Source: Henricia sp. BOLD:AAB3569 (taxonomy: Eukaryota > Echinodermata > Asteroidea > Spinulosida > Echinasteridae). Taken from it: a stretch of 64,000 bases of DNA. The DNA lies in assembly GCA_037783545.1 (NCBI GenBank), contig JBBELK010000052.1, forward strand, positions 1,240,001 through 1,304,000, read 5' to 3'. Each line of letters begins with the position of its first letter. Position 1 is the first letter of the stretch. The translations under genes and the position numbers were made by a program. Shown here piece by piece: positions 29,920-42,350 of this stretch. The notes under the pieces were generated by a model that was given only the letters and a program-made list of their open reading frames with translations, made no database searches and was not told where the DNA came from.

Positions 29920-30043
29920 CTAGCCCTAAAATTAGGGCTGTAAATTGCTCGCTTTTCAAATCTGACTTATTACAGTCGCAATTGACTATAAAATAAGTCA
30001 GATTTAAAAAGTGAGCAATTTACAGCCCTAAATTTAGGGCTAC
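29920..30043. mobile_element. Foldback hairpin AGCCCTAAAATTAGGGCTG family (unit 1; second copy 34411-34534)
   Basis: Left TAGCCCTAAAATTAGGGCTG plus taaattgctcgcttttcaaa; the right arm is the complement. The outer flanks ccatggacc/ggtccatgg-like pair too. A larger relative with a longer interior is at 51873-52179. Confidence 0.9.
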
Positions 30044-31039
30044 CATGGACCAAACATTTTATCTTGGTGTTGCATAAAAGTGCAGCTGGGAAACATGAAT
30101 TTTCTATCACCCTTTTTCTGTTTTTTTTTTTGCGGAGGTTAAAGCAGGAAGTAGTTTGAAATTCCCAAAATGTAAATTTTAAGATTCAGTGCGATGAAAT
30201 TGCTTGTTTATCATTAAAAAAAAAACGGGCACCGTACACTAATTTTGAGACCCAGCCAGTATTGGATATTTTGGCAAAAGAAAAGTGAAATTCTCGTGTT
30301 TCCGGCTCATTTTAATGATATGCCAAACCTTGGTACCTACTATCTAATATAATAAGCATTTAAGTTTACACTCCAAGCCTGACATTCTCCCATTTTAACG
30401 TCCTTTTCATACATTTTTATTAGTTTAAAAGCGTAAAATCAATTCTGATGCCTGCTCTAAGTGACACACCCAACATTGTTCTGGTACATGTATTTATATT
30501 ATTGGATTTAAAAAAAATGTTATCAAAAAAATGCAATAGTAGAAGTTAAATAACGGCATAATTAGTAATTACAGATTATGTTGATTTATGAGCCTGGCAT
30601 GTAACTACATGTAAAGGAAGTTTAAAAAATACTGCTTAGACCAGGCCAATCATGGTTGTTATTTAATTACCATTTTATTGTATCTGAAACGTTTTAGGAA
30701 ATGTCTATGTAAGTCATGCATGTTACAAATATAAAGTAATACAAACTTGTATTTAACAAAATAACGATTGGACTGATTATTTTGCAGTTATATTAGTTAT
30801 ACGTACATACAAGCACCAAACCAAACGATCCTTTATCCGACCACAACATAATTAAAAACAAGCAACAACCTTCCAAGTGCAATGACATCAGTGAGCAAGT
30901 TCGGGCGGGCGACTATAGTTAACGAGACCATGGAGGAAGAAACAAGACGAGACTAACCAGAGTCGATCTAGATGTCACCGAACGCTAACTAGTCTCACTA
31001 GAGGAACCAAGCCCCGGGTATGGCGTGTGATACGTTGCA
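30044..31039. other. AT-rich stretch of the duplicated unit
   Basis: About 1 kb with T- and A-runs and no coding or repeat structure that I recognise; it is the same in unit 2 (34535-35530). Confidence 0.5.
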
Positions 31040-31245
31040 ATATTCGATAATGCACAAATATATGTGCGATGTTTGACATGTATGTGCGATGTTAAATATA
31101 TATGTGCGATGTTTTTTCATATGTATGCGATGTTGAAATATATATGCAATAATTTGACATATATATGCAATGTTTTTTCATATGTATGCGATGTTAACAA
31201 TATATGTGCGATATTTCGACATAAATGTGGGATATTTCAATGTGT
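31040..31245 (+). repeat. Minisatellite of TATGTGCGATGTT units (second copy 35531-35735)
   Basis: About eight units of 22-28 bp, each with an ATATGTGCGATGTT or ATATGCAATGTTT core, such as catatgtatgcgatgtt. It is followed by two agattggttc words. Confidence 0.9.
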
Positions 31246-32319
31246 GGGGTCGCGGTGTTCGTGATATGTGGGCATGATCTTTCATAGATTGGTTCCCGAT
31301 CCCTATAGATTGGTTCGGTTATTGCGAAAGTGTGGAATATGTGGACGGGAACCAGTCTAGATCTTTCAATGTATGTGCGTAAACGGAATTGTGGGTAGCA
31401 CCTAGACTGGTCGCCGCTCCACATATTCCACATACAACGACTGAATAATTCAGTCTAGTCAAAACTTTGTGGTCCGGGTACCAGACTGTAGTTAGGTAGC
31501 ACCCAGCTATTAATCACGTGATGTGTATCACGTGATGAGAGACACGTGCGCGATGATAACCGTTTCTCCTTTGTTTATTCAGAGACGTAAAGAGAAATAC
31601 ACTTATCCTACGCCATGTCCTACGTCACTGAATAAACCGTACCACACCATATAGGCTACGCGACGAATGAAGGTCAGAAATAAAGGTTATGGGACCTGCA
31701 AGGGTGACTCGCCGTTAAAGGAGCGTGTTCAGTAAAAAGTGGGTTTTGTTTGTCTGTTTTAACTTAGCAATGAAAATAACTCTCAAAAATAATATCGACG
31801 AGGAAACAAATTCAATGCAATCCCCAGTTTGGATGTGGAAGCTTTATGAAATTGCTCATGGTAGCCACAGACCTTTGTGGATGTGGAAGCAAAAAGGTTA
31901 ATTACTGCACTTTTCTAAAGAACCAGATATATTAGGCTATTATGCAAAACATCGGTCTTTTTACGGCAATATATACGGATTGAGAACAATATGAAAAATT
32001 ATATGGTATCAACATTTCAACCCCTATTGGGGTGGGGGCGGGGGCGACCCATTTTCCCCATGGAAATTGAGATTTTATTGTCTGTCAAATTTTTCTCGTT
32101 ACCATAACTTAAGAAATTTCACGTTCTCAAATATCTGTATATATTTTAAGGATATCGCCGGAAATAGATCGACCGATGTTTTGCAAAATAATTTATCTGG
32201 TTCCAAACGTAATTCACCTTTTTGCTTCCACATCCAAACTGGGGATTGCCTTAAAAAAAATTCCCCGTCGATATTATTTTTGGGAGGTATTGTATGATTG
32301 CTAAGTTAAAACAGACATT

Positions 32320-35300
32320 AAATTAATCTAGATTTATATTTGTGCTAGTATTGTTAAGTGTATTGAATGGCATCATGTGGAATTTGTCTTCCCTACATGT
32401 ACATATCCCAGTTGATTGCTGCCCAAAATCGGAATCATTTAACATATACATGTATTTTGAAATCACATTCATAAATACCTTAGACAGTTTACACAACCCT
32501 ATTGGCCGAAAGCACGTCACGTGGCCAGTTTTAAACGGACGATAAAGACCAGTGATAATAACCAGCCGGATGGCTCGTGTTTGTGCCCGTGCCCTAGTCA
32601 GCGCGTATGGAACATGCACACGCACACAGAAACTGCAAGCTCCCGGAAACAAAATGTGCACTGTGACAAAATCTACCCGGTCTTGTACGTGCGGGTACAA
32701 CACACTTGCATTATGCGTAACACGCACGATTGAAGAAAAAAAAAATTGACGCACAGCTAGCAGTTTGAACGAACAACGTGATTGAAGGAAAAAGTGAATG
32801 CAAAACATGGCAAAAGACGGGCTAATATAATTTTGATGAGTTTTACTGATTTACACAAAAATGTATTTATGAATGGGATTAAAAGTGGGTTTGGCCAGTC
32901 TGAAACAATCCGCTTGAAACCAGCTACTATAGGGCCTGGACGCTCATAATAGCTTTCGTCTGGCGGCTTGGGCCATTATCACTCGTCCAGGCCCCTATAT
33001 CCGGTTTTAAACGTATGTTTAAGACTGGCCAAACCTAAAGTGAATATTATGTTACATAGATGTTGCATGTATTAAAGGAGAACTAACGTCAACGAATATT
33101 TACGATTTCCACACTGGCATAAATTCTGCAGACCTACATGTAAGTTGCCCCTTAAATTGCCCTGCTAGGTTTCAAACCTATCTTTCATATTAATGAATAA
33201 TTGTATTGTCAGTCGTCAATTTGTCACGCCATTCCTAATTAAAAATGCAATTTGTCTCCGTTTTACATATGATATAACAGATTATCACTGATTTGGTTTT
33301 GTAAATTGTTCTATCTTTCACAATGAAGAATGAGAAATTAGAACCAAAAAAATCATCCTCCCTCCCTCATTTTCACAAAGAAATTTTCACAAAGAATGTT
33401 AGATTTTGTCCAGTCTGCATTAGAAATTGTTTCAAAGAGCAACAAGCGCTGTCTTGCTAAATTGTGTTTTGCGAGTTCAAGTAACGTGTAATATCTTCCA
33501 TGCATCAGAGTGTAATAGGCCTACATGTTGAATGTTTCTTTAAAAAGCAGTGAAGAAAATATTTTATAGAAAATGTTTTGTTTATAGACATCGTGTCGGT
33601 ACTTACATTTAGGAAATCACAACGATGTTTGATTCATGAGAATTGTAGCCCTCGACATGATTGTGGTCGTTCCAAGTACTGTTTTGGCACCTTCTTGATT
33701 TTTAGCTTCTTGTGATATTCACCAAACAGTGGGGGATACATGCCTCATTAAAATACAGGAATACAATGGATTTCAGGAGGGATGTATCCCCCGCTGTATT
33801 TAATGAGGCTGGATGGATTCGTTACTGCTAAACTGTCAAAACCTGGTGTTATTTTAAAGGTAGAATACATCTTGGTATCTCGAGGAATCAGAAATGTTCA
33901 CAGATTTACACATTACTTGCACAATATAAACACGATGACGGTAAAAAAACCTCCCCTGAAATGGTTTTGTCTAAAGTGCTATAGTCTTTGAGGAATGAGC
34001 AAAACAATTAATTTTCGTCTCACGAGACGTAAATTCATTTTGCCCCAAAACCACCTCGCCCTGGACCACTTTGCCCTGGACCACTTTTTGCCCTGAAGCA
34101 CTTCGCCCAAAGGCCATTTCGCCCCAAAACCACTTTGTCCAAACACTACCTCGCCAAAATGCCACTTCTCCCCGAAACAACTTTGTGCACAGGCCGTGGT
34201 TTGGGGCGAAGTGACTGTAAACAATTTTTTGACTGTTTTCTCAAGAGAGCTGATTTTTGCTCAGGTTGGTTTTAATCATGTATACCTTAAATCACACAGG
34301 GGGATGAAACTATTAGTAAAGGTTTACCAAACATGTATACTACCTTTTAGAATGATGCTGCAGTTCGAGTTGTACGGCCTTATAGTAGGTTTTTTTTAGT
34401 ACCCATGGACCTAGCCCTAAAATTAGGGCTGTAAATTGCTCGCTTTTCAAATCTGACTTATTACAGTCGCAATTGACTATAAAATAAGTCAGATTTGAAA
34501 AGTGAGCAATTTACAGCCCTAAATTTAGGGCTACCATGGACCAAACATTTTATCTTGGTGTTGCATAAAAGTGCAGCTGGGAAACATGAATTTTTTATCA
34601 CCCTTTTTCTGTTTTTTTTTTTGCGGAGGTTAAAGCAGGAAGTAGTTTTAAATTCCCAAAATGTAAATTTTAAGATTCAGTGCGATGAAATTGCTTGTTT
34701 ATCATTAAAAAAAAACGGGCACCGTACACTAATTTTGAGACCCAGCCAGTATTGGATATTTTGGCAAAAGAAAAGTGAAATTCTCGTGTTTCCGGCTCAT
34801 TTTAATGATATGCCAAACCTTGGTACCTACTATCTAATATAATAAGCATTTAAGTTTACACTCCAAGCCTGACATTCTCCCATTTTAACGTCCTTTTCAT
34901 ACATTTTTATTAGTTTAAAAGCGTAAAATCAATTCTGATGCCTGCTCTAAGTGACACACCCAACATTGTTCTGGTACATGTATTTATATTATTGGATTTA
35001 AAAAAAATGTTATCAAAAAAATGCAATAGTAGAAGTTAAATAACGGCATAATTAGTAATTACAGATTATGTTGATTTATGAGCCTGGCATGTAACTACAT
35101 GTAAAGGAAGTTTAAAAAATACTGCTTAGACCAGGCCAATCATGGTTGTTATTTAATTACCATTTTATTGTATCTGAAACGTTTTAGGAAATGTCTATGT
35201 AAGTCATGCATGTTACAAATATAAAGTAATACAAACTTGTATTTAACAAAATAACGATTGGACTGATTATTTTGCAGTTATATTAGTTATACGTACATAC

Positions 35301-36802
35301 AAGCACCAAACCAAACGATCCTTTCTCCGACCACAACATAATTAAAAACAAGCAACAACCTTCCAAGTGCAATGACATCAGTGAGCAAGTTCGGGCGGGC
35401 GACTATAGTTAACAAGACCATGGAGGAAGAAACAAGACGAGACTAACCAGAGTCGATCTAGATGTCACCGAACGCTAACTAGTCTCACTAGAGGAACCAA
35501 GCCCCGGGTATGGCGTGTGATACGTTGCAATATTCGATAATGCACAAATATATGTGCGATGTTTGACATGTATGTGCGATGTTAAATATATATGTGCGAT
35601 GTTTTTTCATATGTATGCGATGTTGAAATATATATGCAATAATTTGACATATATATGCAATGTTTTTTCATATGTATGCGATGTTAACAATATATGTGCG
35701 ATATTTCGACATAAATGTGGGATATTTCAATGTGTGGGGTCGCGGTGTTCGTGATATGTGGGCATGATCTTTCATAGATTGGTTCCCGATCCCTATAGAT
35801 TGGTTCGGTTATTGCGAAAGTGTGGAATATGTGGACGGGAACCAGTCTAGATCTTTCAATGTATGTGCGTAAACGGAATTGTGGGTAGCACCTAGACTGG
35901 TCGCCGCTCCACATATTCCACATACAACGACTGAATAATTCAGTCTAGTCAAAACTTTGTGGTCCGGGTACCAGACTGTAGTGAGGTAGCACCCAGCTAT
36001 TAATCACGTGATGTGTATCACGTGATGAGAGACACGTGCGCGATGATAACCGTTTCTCCTTTGTTTATTCAGAGACGTAAAGAGAAATACACTTATCCTA
36101 CGCCATGTCCTACGTCACTGAATAAACCGTACCACACCATATAGGCTACGCGACGAATGAAGGTCAGAAATAAAGGTTATGGGACCTGCAAGGGTGACTC
36201 GCCGTTAAAGGAGCGTGTTCAGTAAAAAGTGGGTTTTGTTTGTCTGTTTTAACTTAGCAATGAAAATAACTCTCAAAAATAATATCGACGAGGAAACAAA
36301 TTCAATGCAATCCCCAGTTTGGATGTGGAAGCTTTATGAAATTGCTCATGGTAGCCACAGACCTTTGTGGATGTGGAAGCAAAAAGGTTAATTACTGCAC
36401 TTTTCTAAAGAACCAGATATATTATTATGCAAAACATCGGTCTTTTTACGGCAATATATACGGATTGAGAACAATATGAAAAATTATATGGTATCAACAT
36501 TTAAACCCCTATTGGGGTGGGGGCGGGGGCGACCCATTTTCCCCATGGAAATTGAGATTTTATTGTCTGTCAAATTTTTCTCGTTACCATAACTTAAGAA
36601 ATTTCACGTTCTCAAATATCTGTATATATTTTAAGGATATCGCCGGAAATAGATCGACCGATGTTTTGCAAAATAATTTATCTGGTTCCAAACGTAATTC
36701 ACCTTTTTGCTTCCACATCCAAACTGGGGATTGCCTTAAAAAAAATTCCCCGTCGATATTATTTTTGGGAGGTATTGTATGATTGCTAAGTTAAAACAGA
36801 CA
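32320..36802 (+). repeat. Tandem duplication, unit 2 (about 4.48 kb)
   Basis: Direct copy of 27838-32317, starting at aaattaatctagatttatat. The last part runs on into the intact right arm of the foldback element, which unit 1 lacks. A 5-bp-scale indel near 36421 (atattattatgc against atattaggctattatgc) and others separate the two. Confidence 0.95.
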
Positions 36803-36915
36803 AACAAAACCCATTTTTTACTGAAAACTTTCCTTTAACGGCGAGTCACCCTTGCGGGTGACCTTCATCCGGCGCGTAGCCTATGGTGTGGTATGGTTTA
36901 TTCAATTATGTCACG
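36112..36915. mobile_element. Foldback element spanning the end of unit 2
   Basis: Left actgaataaaccgtaccaca plus ccatataggctacgcg; right cgcgtagcctatggtgtggt plus atggtttattcaatt. Arms continue inward for about 200 bp (ggcgagtcaccctt, ttttgtttgtctgttttaac, tttggatgtggaagc). The unit 1 copy starts at 31622 and is cut at 32317. Confidence 0.92.
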
Positions 36916-36927
36916 CCTAAATAAACA

Positions 36928-36957
36928 ACCCTTAACCCTAACCCTGAACCCTAACCT
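36928..36957. repeat. Degenerate interstitial telomere-like repeat
   Basis: Four consecutive CCCTAA-like units (cccttaaccctaaccctga, then accctaacc). TTAGGG is the usual animal telomere repeat. Confidence 0.8.
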
Positions 36958-37244
36958 ATTATATAGTCTCCTCTCAAGACGCTAAAAAGGTACAAACCCC
37001 ATTGTTCTTCCCTGGCAGTGGTGTAAAAAAAAATTAAGCGACCGGGCCATAACACTTAATCCCGAGCTAGGGGTCGAACACCATGACGGTTGGAAAAATT
37101 ACCATTTCAAAAGCACAGGAACACGGTTCAGTGATTTTTAGTGTATAGCCATTGCCTAGGCAACTAACAAAAGATGACGTATTCACTTCGGTAGTCTATC
37201 AACCCCACACTATATCCAGCACGATATGTGACAAACGGATCCCA

Positions 37245-37431
37245 CCCCCACCCCTTCCCTCCCCCACCCCCCACCCCCACCCCCACCCCCTACCCCCACC
37301 CCCCACCCCCCCCCCCCCACCCCCCACCCCCACCCCCTTCCCCCACCCCCTTCCCCCACCCCCACCCCCTTCCCCCACCCCCACCCCCCACCCCCCACCC
37401 CCTTCCCCCACCCCCCACCCCCCACCCCCAT
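37245..37431. repeat. C/A-rich low-complexity tract
   Basis: About 190 bp of CCCCCA and CCCCCTTCCC units. The proline-rich and glycine-rich frames over it are artefacts. The G-rich strand has many GGGG runs and could form quadruplexes. Confidence 0.97.
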
Positions 37432-37527
37432 CATATCATAAACGTTCAGTACCGCTCAGTGCCACTTATGGAATCGATTCCGGGTAGCTAGAATTGCGAT
37501 CGATTGGAATCGGAATCGATTCCAAAA

Positions 37528-39362
37528 ATGCTGTCCAGAGTCGCCCAAGCCCGCGTTTCCATTCTTCGGTTACGTAACCATGCACCGCATTCCGGACGCA
37601 ATGAACCGTGGAAGCAGCAGGTAGATTTTGCAACAGACGAACTGCCGACGGCCGGTCAAGATGCTGGTGATGATACGGGACGTCCTCGACAATCTACGCT
37701 AGTGGGATTTTTAGGTACGTAAACTACGATTGTAACGGTTATCATATTCCTATGTTTTCATGCTATGTGGGAATGGTAAAGATTAAAGTTTTTCTGGGTC
37801 TTTTACCTACTTGACATGCTTGAAGAAGGGAAAAGTAGTTATGTGGGGTTCGGGATTTAAAATACGTGGGTTGAGTTAGACCATAGTCGGCAAGGAACAG
37901 TTCCTTGCTCTATGGTTAGACAAGCTTAGGTTACCTCGGCTCGAATTTTTTCATGTGGTAATCTCTAAAAGATTAGGCTACCACATGAACAATTTCGAGC
38001 CGAGGTAACCTTGTCTAGGGTTGAGTGAAATGAACTTGTTGTGATTCCTTGCTTATAATGGGGCTTAATCAAGTAACCATCCTTCTAATCTGATTGTTGT
38101 TTTCGCTTTCAGGATGGAGTCGTGTACTACCGTATGACGGCGGCTTCTTGGAAAAGGTAAATTGCGGATCTGTTAAAACTCTTAATTGGAAGAAATTCCT
38201 GAAAGATTTTACTTTAATAGGCCTACCTGCACTTTCAACTCTTTGTACAAGTCTTATGGACTTCATTAACAAAATTAAGGTTTTTTGTTATTTTATTCGT
38301 TTAGGTTGAACAATTAAGATGTTAAGGAAATTACCTCCTGGATTCAATAGATATTCCAATTTTATATACTTCCCACTTGCACTTTTATCGGAAATGTTGC
38401 ATTTCTGAGATAAATAAATAATAAAACTACCGGTACTGTAGAGAGTAAGACAAAATCACAGCGAGTAAGCGCGACAATAGAGGCCGCCGCTGCATGCAAG
38501 CGTACATGGTTCATCTTGTGCACCAACTAAATGCAATTTTTGAAAAAGAAAATGTCATTTTTCTTTAGAAAAGCAACATTTGCGACAAAATTGCATGTGT
38601 AAACTGGAAAGTATATCTTAGAATTGGATTATCTGTTGATTCCAAGAGGTAATTTCCTTAAAATCTTTGTTCAACCTAAACGAAAAAAATATCTTTTTTT
38701 TATTCAGGCTAAAATAATATTTTCACAACAAAATTTCACTTTTTTAGCGGAAGATAAGCTGTATGAATGAAATAATGCAGGTATTTAAGTAAAATATTAT
38801 TCTCCTTATGACTTAATAACCATCAAAATATTTGAAAGGGAAGTGAATTGTGCAGTAACAAACATTCAAAAATGTTCTTGAAAATACTGCACTGTTCCAT
38901 AGATTTAACACACGGCATCTCAGTGGCAACCAGTGAACGGAATTCATACCAAAACAAATTCTGATAATCTTCTCAACTTTTACCGAAACATGAATTTTAT
39001 AGTGGATAGTGTAATTTTGGAAAGAATTTACAAGTCGGACATCACATAAGCTTTCCTGCACTAAACCCATCGGACAACTGGGAATAATTCCCGGTATTTT
39101 TTCCCTTATACATTGAAAATACATTGCGTAAGCGCGACATAAGTTATTTTAAAGGAAAACAATTCTGATTAACTTCTCAACTCTTAACTAGAATTCTCTT
39201 ATTTAATCCACATAGGAACAATAAAAATTACCACAAAACAATAATTCAACAAAATGAGGCCATTTTGAATGGTTAGGGTTTTGGGAACCTTTTATTTATT
39301 TTATTAACAGCAATACTTTTCTCCTCAGGTTTTTGATCACCAGCTAAGGGTCCAGTTTAAAT
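37528..39362 (+). CDS. Predicted three-exon small gene, left copy (function unknown, coding status uncertain)
   Basis: Not a family I recognise. Predicted exons are 37528-37714 (ATG to a gtacgt donor), 38113-38156 (acceptor cgctttcag, donor gtaaat) and 39329-39362 (acceptor cttttctcctcag, donor gtaagt). Joined they stay open for 88 codons, from MLSRVAQARVSILRLRNHAP to GGFLEKVFDHQLRVQFK, with a stop if the next exon starts AA (a candidate begins at 42790). All three splice contexts are conserved in the inverted copy on the other strand. The first block, however, differs from its twin by indels of 4, 3 and 2 nt, which looks more like a 5' untranslated region or noncoding RNA. Confidence 0.3.
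37880..38020. mobile_element. Two adjacent hairpins in the predicted first intron
   Basis: A small hairpin, ccatagtcggcaaggaac/gttccttgctctatgg (37880-37915), is followed by a 100-bp one with arms agacaagcttaggttacctc and gaggtaaccttgtcta. The second also contains ctcgaattttttcatgtggt and its complement. Confidence 0.8.
38290..38690. mobile_element. Foldback element in the left arm
   Basis: Left tattcgtttaggttgaacaa and right tttgttcaacctaaacgaaa; arms continue through AAGGAAATTACCTCCTGGA. Its counterpart is missing from the right arm. Confidence 0.85.
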
Positions 39363-40803
39363 GTAAGTATCATATAGCCTCTATTGTAACTTTAAAGATG
39401 CATTGTTTGAGCTTGGAGCCAATTTTACCATGAATATCTGGGCATGCAATTCTTAGGTTGATGTTAATGATATAAATAGTACTGGAGTTTTATACATTCA
39501 CCACCAAAGTAGGTACCTATATTGTTCTGTGTGGAGAGGCAATTTATGGTAAAATGTCTTGCCCAAAGGCACATCTACAACCTTTTGAATTAACCAAGGT
39601 ATTGAGTACATGACATTTGACTGTTTGGATATCTAAATTTCATATTAAAATTGGCCCAGACATTTTTTTGTGTTTTTACTTGGTTTATTGATCATAAAAA
39701 GGCAAATCCTGGGTGTCCGTGCATGGTAATGAACCCCACGTATCTTTTGAAGGAAAGAACTAACCTCCAAATTTAAATCTTGTGGCAAAAAGTAAAACAA
39801 ACAAAATTAGAATATGTGGCCCTGCAGTGACATGAAAGAAACATGGCTTGAGAGATGATGAAAATCAATACCTGCATTTTCCGGAAACCATTAGTTTTTG
39901 ATAATTTTAAAACTAATTAAGTTAGGAAAATAACTAAATTATTGGCCTTTTCGCAATTTCATTGCTTGAGAAATCAGTGGCAAAATCAGTGTACACAAAT
40001 AAATTTACTGATAAATTTCTGGTGTCCTTTAATAGCGCATTTCATGTCTCATGACATCTCAATGCGAACCACCTCAATATTGATACATAGATCGGCAAGT
40101 GGCGGCTAAGCTAGAGACATTGGGAAAATTTCCCTTCTCTTCCGAAAGAATGTTCTAGGATCTCTAAGATGCATTACACAATACTGGACCTAGGGCTTTA
40201 CATCCCATCCACAGGATGGAGCAATTGGGGTAAAGCGCCTTGCTCAAGGGCACAAGTACCTCAAGTAGTCTGAAAACCACAACCTTCGGGTGTTTCCACC
40301 TGAAGTTTGTAAGTTAATGACCCAAACTGCCACGATACTTATAACTCATTCTGCAAATTACCTGCACTATGCTATTATAGAAGAAAATATAGCAATGTAT
40401 TTGTATCCGTATATCATCCTGAAACCTGTGCACATCAAGTTGAATTTGCGAAAAGGCTACATGAATACATACATCGTACAGACTTCACCTACTCATCTGT
40501 GTCAAAAGTCGGAAGGTTCCATGTTGTGCATGGCCACAATTTTCATTCAGACATGCTGGTAAATGTACAGCACAAAATCAAATATGTTTGGCATGTAGAT
40601 TAAACAAACTTTACTTATTGCATATGTGCGAAGGGAATGAATTTACTTGCTGAAGTGGTTTAAAATTGGAGTACAAACTGGATGTTACAACATGAGCTGT
40701 CTGCCATTATAATACATGTATTCCAGCAAACATATCAACATTCACTGTCCTTATAGGTACCCATTTACTCCTGGGTGGAGAGAACCCACGTTTAGAACTA
40801 ATC

Positions 40804-41217
40804 ATTAGGGAGGTTTTCGCACCGTCACGGATACCGATACGTCATGACTTTATGCGCGTCTCGTGACGCGTAACCGTATATAGTACACATGTTTTCATAT
40901 GCGTGAACAACGGTTATCGGCCTCCATACGCGTAGCATAAAAACGGATACCGGTTATGCAGATTTTTCGCTTTTTCCGTGATGGAATAATAAGTTTTATG
41001 CATTTTGTTTCTTTGTGATGTATCTTTCATGAATACCGATCGAATCTAATTAATCATTCCCACGTGAAAGTGAGGAAAATCTGCTGCAAACAAAGCACAG
41101 AGCATATTTAGCAGATGAATGTATGCACGTAGTCACACAGTGCGAAACCCAGTTCAGTGAGCGCATCAACGTGAACGGTTACCGTTATCCGTATTTGTCA
41201 CCTTGCGAAACCTCTCT
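40804..41217. mobile_element. Foldback element inserted in the left arm, empty site in the right arm
   Basis: Left TTAGGGAGGTTTTCGCA and right tgcgaaacctctcta, with interior CCGTCACGGATACCG and TACCGTTATCCGTATT. The right arm has the uninterrupted site (gcatttgagacattgattag, 52772-52791, minus-strand equivalent). Confidence 0.88.
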
Positions 41218-41290
41218 ATTGTCTCAAATGCAATCCACGCCACATGAATTGACCTTTCCTTTTTTGTAGAAAATGAAATGTGTAACATGC

Positions 41291-41890
41291 AGTTTGTGCT
41301 CAAAACACGAGAATGGCTAAAAAAATATTCTAAGCAAATTCTTAAATTTAGTTTTTTTTTTGTATAGGGAAAAAACCCTTAATTCTTACCTATAAATTGA
41401 TAATCATTGAAAAACCATAAACAAGTTTGTGTGCATTTTCAAAGTTGAATTAAATTAACCTGGTTTTATGAGGAAAGAATTCAGTACTCAATCATCAGAA
41501 AACCGGAGGATTGGCCAAAAAATGTAATTTTGTTTTTGAAAAATGTGTCTGACAGCTTGGGCTGAGTTTTTGTGATCATGACTAGAAATTGGCAGTGGAT
41601 CCAGGCACTATCTGGGTAGTGCTTGAAATGTCCATAAGCCTAGAACCGCCACTGATTTCCAGTTATACTTGCAAAAACTTGACTCGGGCTGTGCAACATC
41701 CAACTCATTTTAGAATAAGTCACATTTTTTCGGGTAAATTTTTGGTTTTTCCTTTTCAAATCTGCAAATTTTTTGCTGTAACATTTTACATTCTAATAAA
41801 ACTAAACATGTGGAAATTTTCCTGTCAACCCATTTAGTGATCACGTAAACTGGACATGTTTAAATAAACCTATGTGTGTGACATTTTAAA
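41291..41890. other. Spacer stretch without recognised feature
   Basis: AT-rich, including a T-run near 41350. I see no exon or repeat here. Confidence 0.45.
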
Positions 41891-41893
41891 GCA

Positions 41894-42331
41894 TTTCCGG
41901 AAAGTCAAGTTTGACTGTCGATTTCTCTCTTGTTGCAAAATAATTTTCCTTGAATTTTATATCATTGGAAAGCCCTGTTATTCCTCTTTACGATGTGTCA
42001 TTTGTTATGATTAAGCAATTTGGGGATGTGCAGTACAGCTGAATACGGGGCGGGTGTAATGTCACAAAATGCATTGCTATTGTCAAAAAGTGCATTGACA
42101 CATTCCCACCCTCAAAGCAAAAGGGGAATGCACGACAATAGCAGTGAATTTTGTGACATTTCACTTTCCACCCACCCCTGTATTCCGCTATACTACACAT
42201 CCCCCAATCGATTAATCATAACAAATGACACATCACTGTAAAGAGGAATAACGGGGCTTTCCAATGATACAAATTTCAAGGGAAATGATTTAGTAACAAG
42301 AGAAAAATCGTCAGTCAAACTTGACTTTCCG
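41894..42331. mobile_element. Foldback element (438 bp)
   Basis: Left ttccggaaagtcaagtttga and right tcaaacttgactttccgaa. The arms remain complementary to the centre near 42110, sharing tatcattggaaagccctgtt and tttgttatgattaa. Confidence 0.93.
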
Positions 42332-42350
42332 AACTTTTTTTGAGGAGTTT

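Larger units (their letters stand above)
27838..32317 (+). repeat. Tandem duplication, unit 1 (about 4.48 kb)
   Basis: Begins aaattaatctagatttatat and runs almost identically to unit 2 at an offset of about 4485-4491 bp. Differences are few: a duplicated actggcataaattctg at 28620-28650 absent from unit 2, small indels and single bases. Contents in order are a diverged relative of the 3588-4231 repeat, hairpin 28392, hairpin 29920, minisatellite 31040 and foldback 31627 truncated at the junction. No recognisable gene. Confidence 0.95.
37470..41290 (+). repeat. Left arm of a 22-kb inverted duplication
   Basis: Matches the complement of about 52720-59650 in order, with divergence and insertions. 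Anchors: 37540-37714 with 59403-59580; 38120-38170 with 59098-59135; 39320-39490 with 54915-55083; 39745-39830 with about 54730-54815; 40190-40330 with 54190-54330; 40450-40545 with about 53465-53570; 40740-40803 plus 41218-41290 with 52725-52880. Insertions specific to this arm include 38290-38690 and 40804-41217. Confidence 0.93.

Noticed and set aside
34495-34842. 115-residue frame in tandem unit 2
   Set aside because: The matching region of unit 1 has the frame broken by single-base changes; starts inside a hairpin element.
37152-37487. Proline-rich and glycine-rich frames
   Set aside because: They only translate the C/A-rich low-complexity tract.
38813-39124. Frame containing HWLPLRCRV, similar to the end of some LINE reverse transcriptases
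   Set aside because: Only a few residues match and the flanking sequence does not follow the pattern; not enough to call a retroelement.
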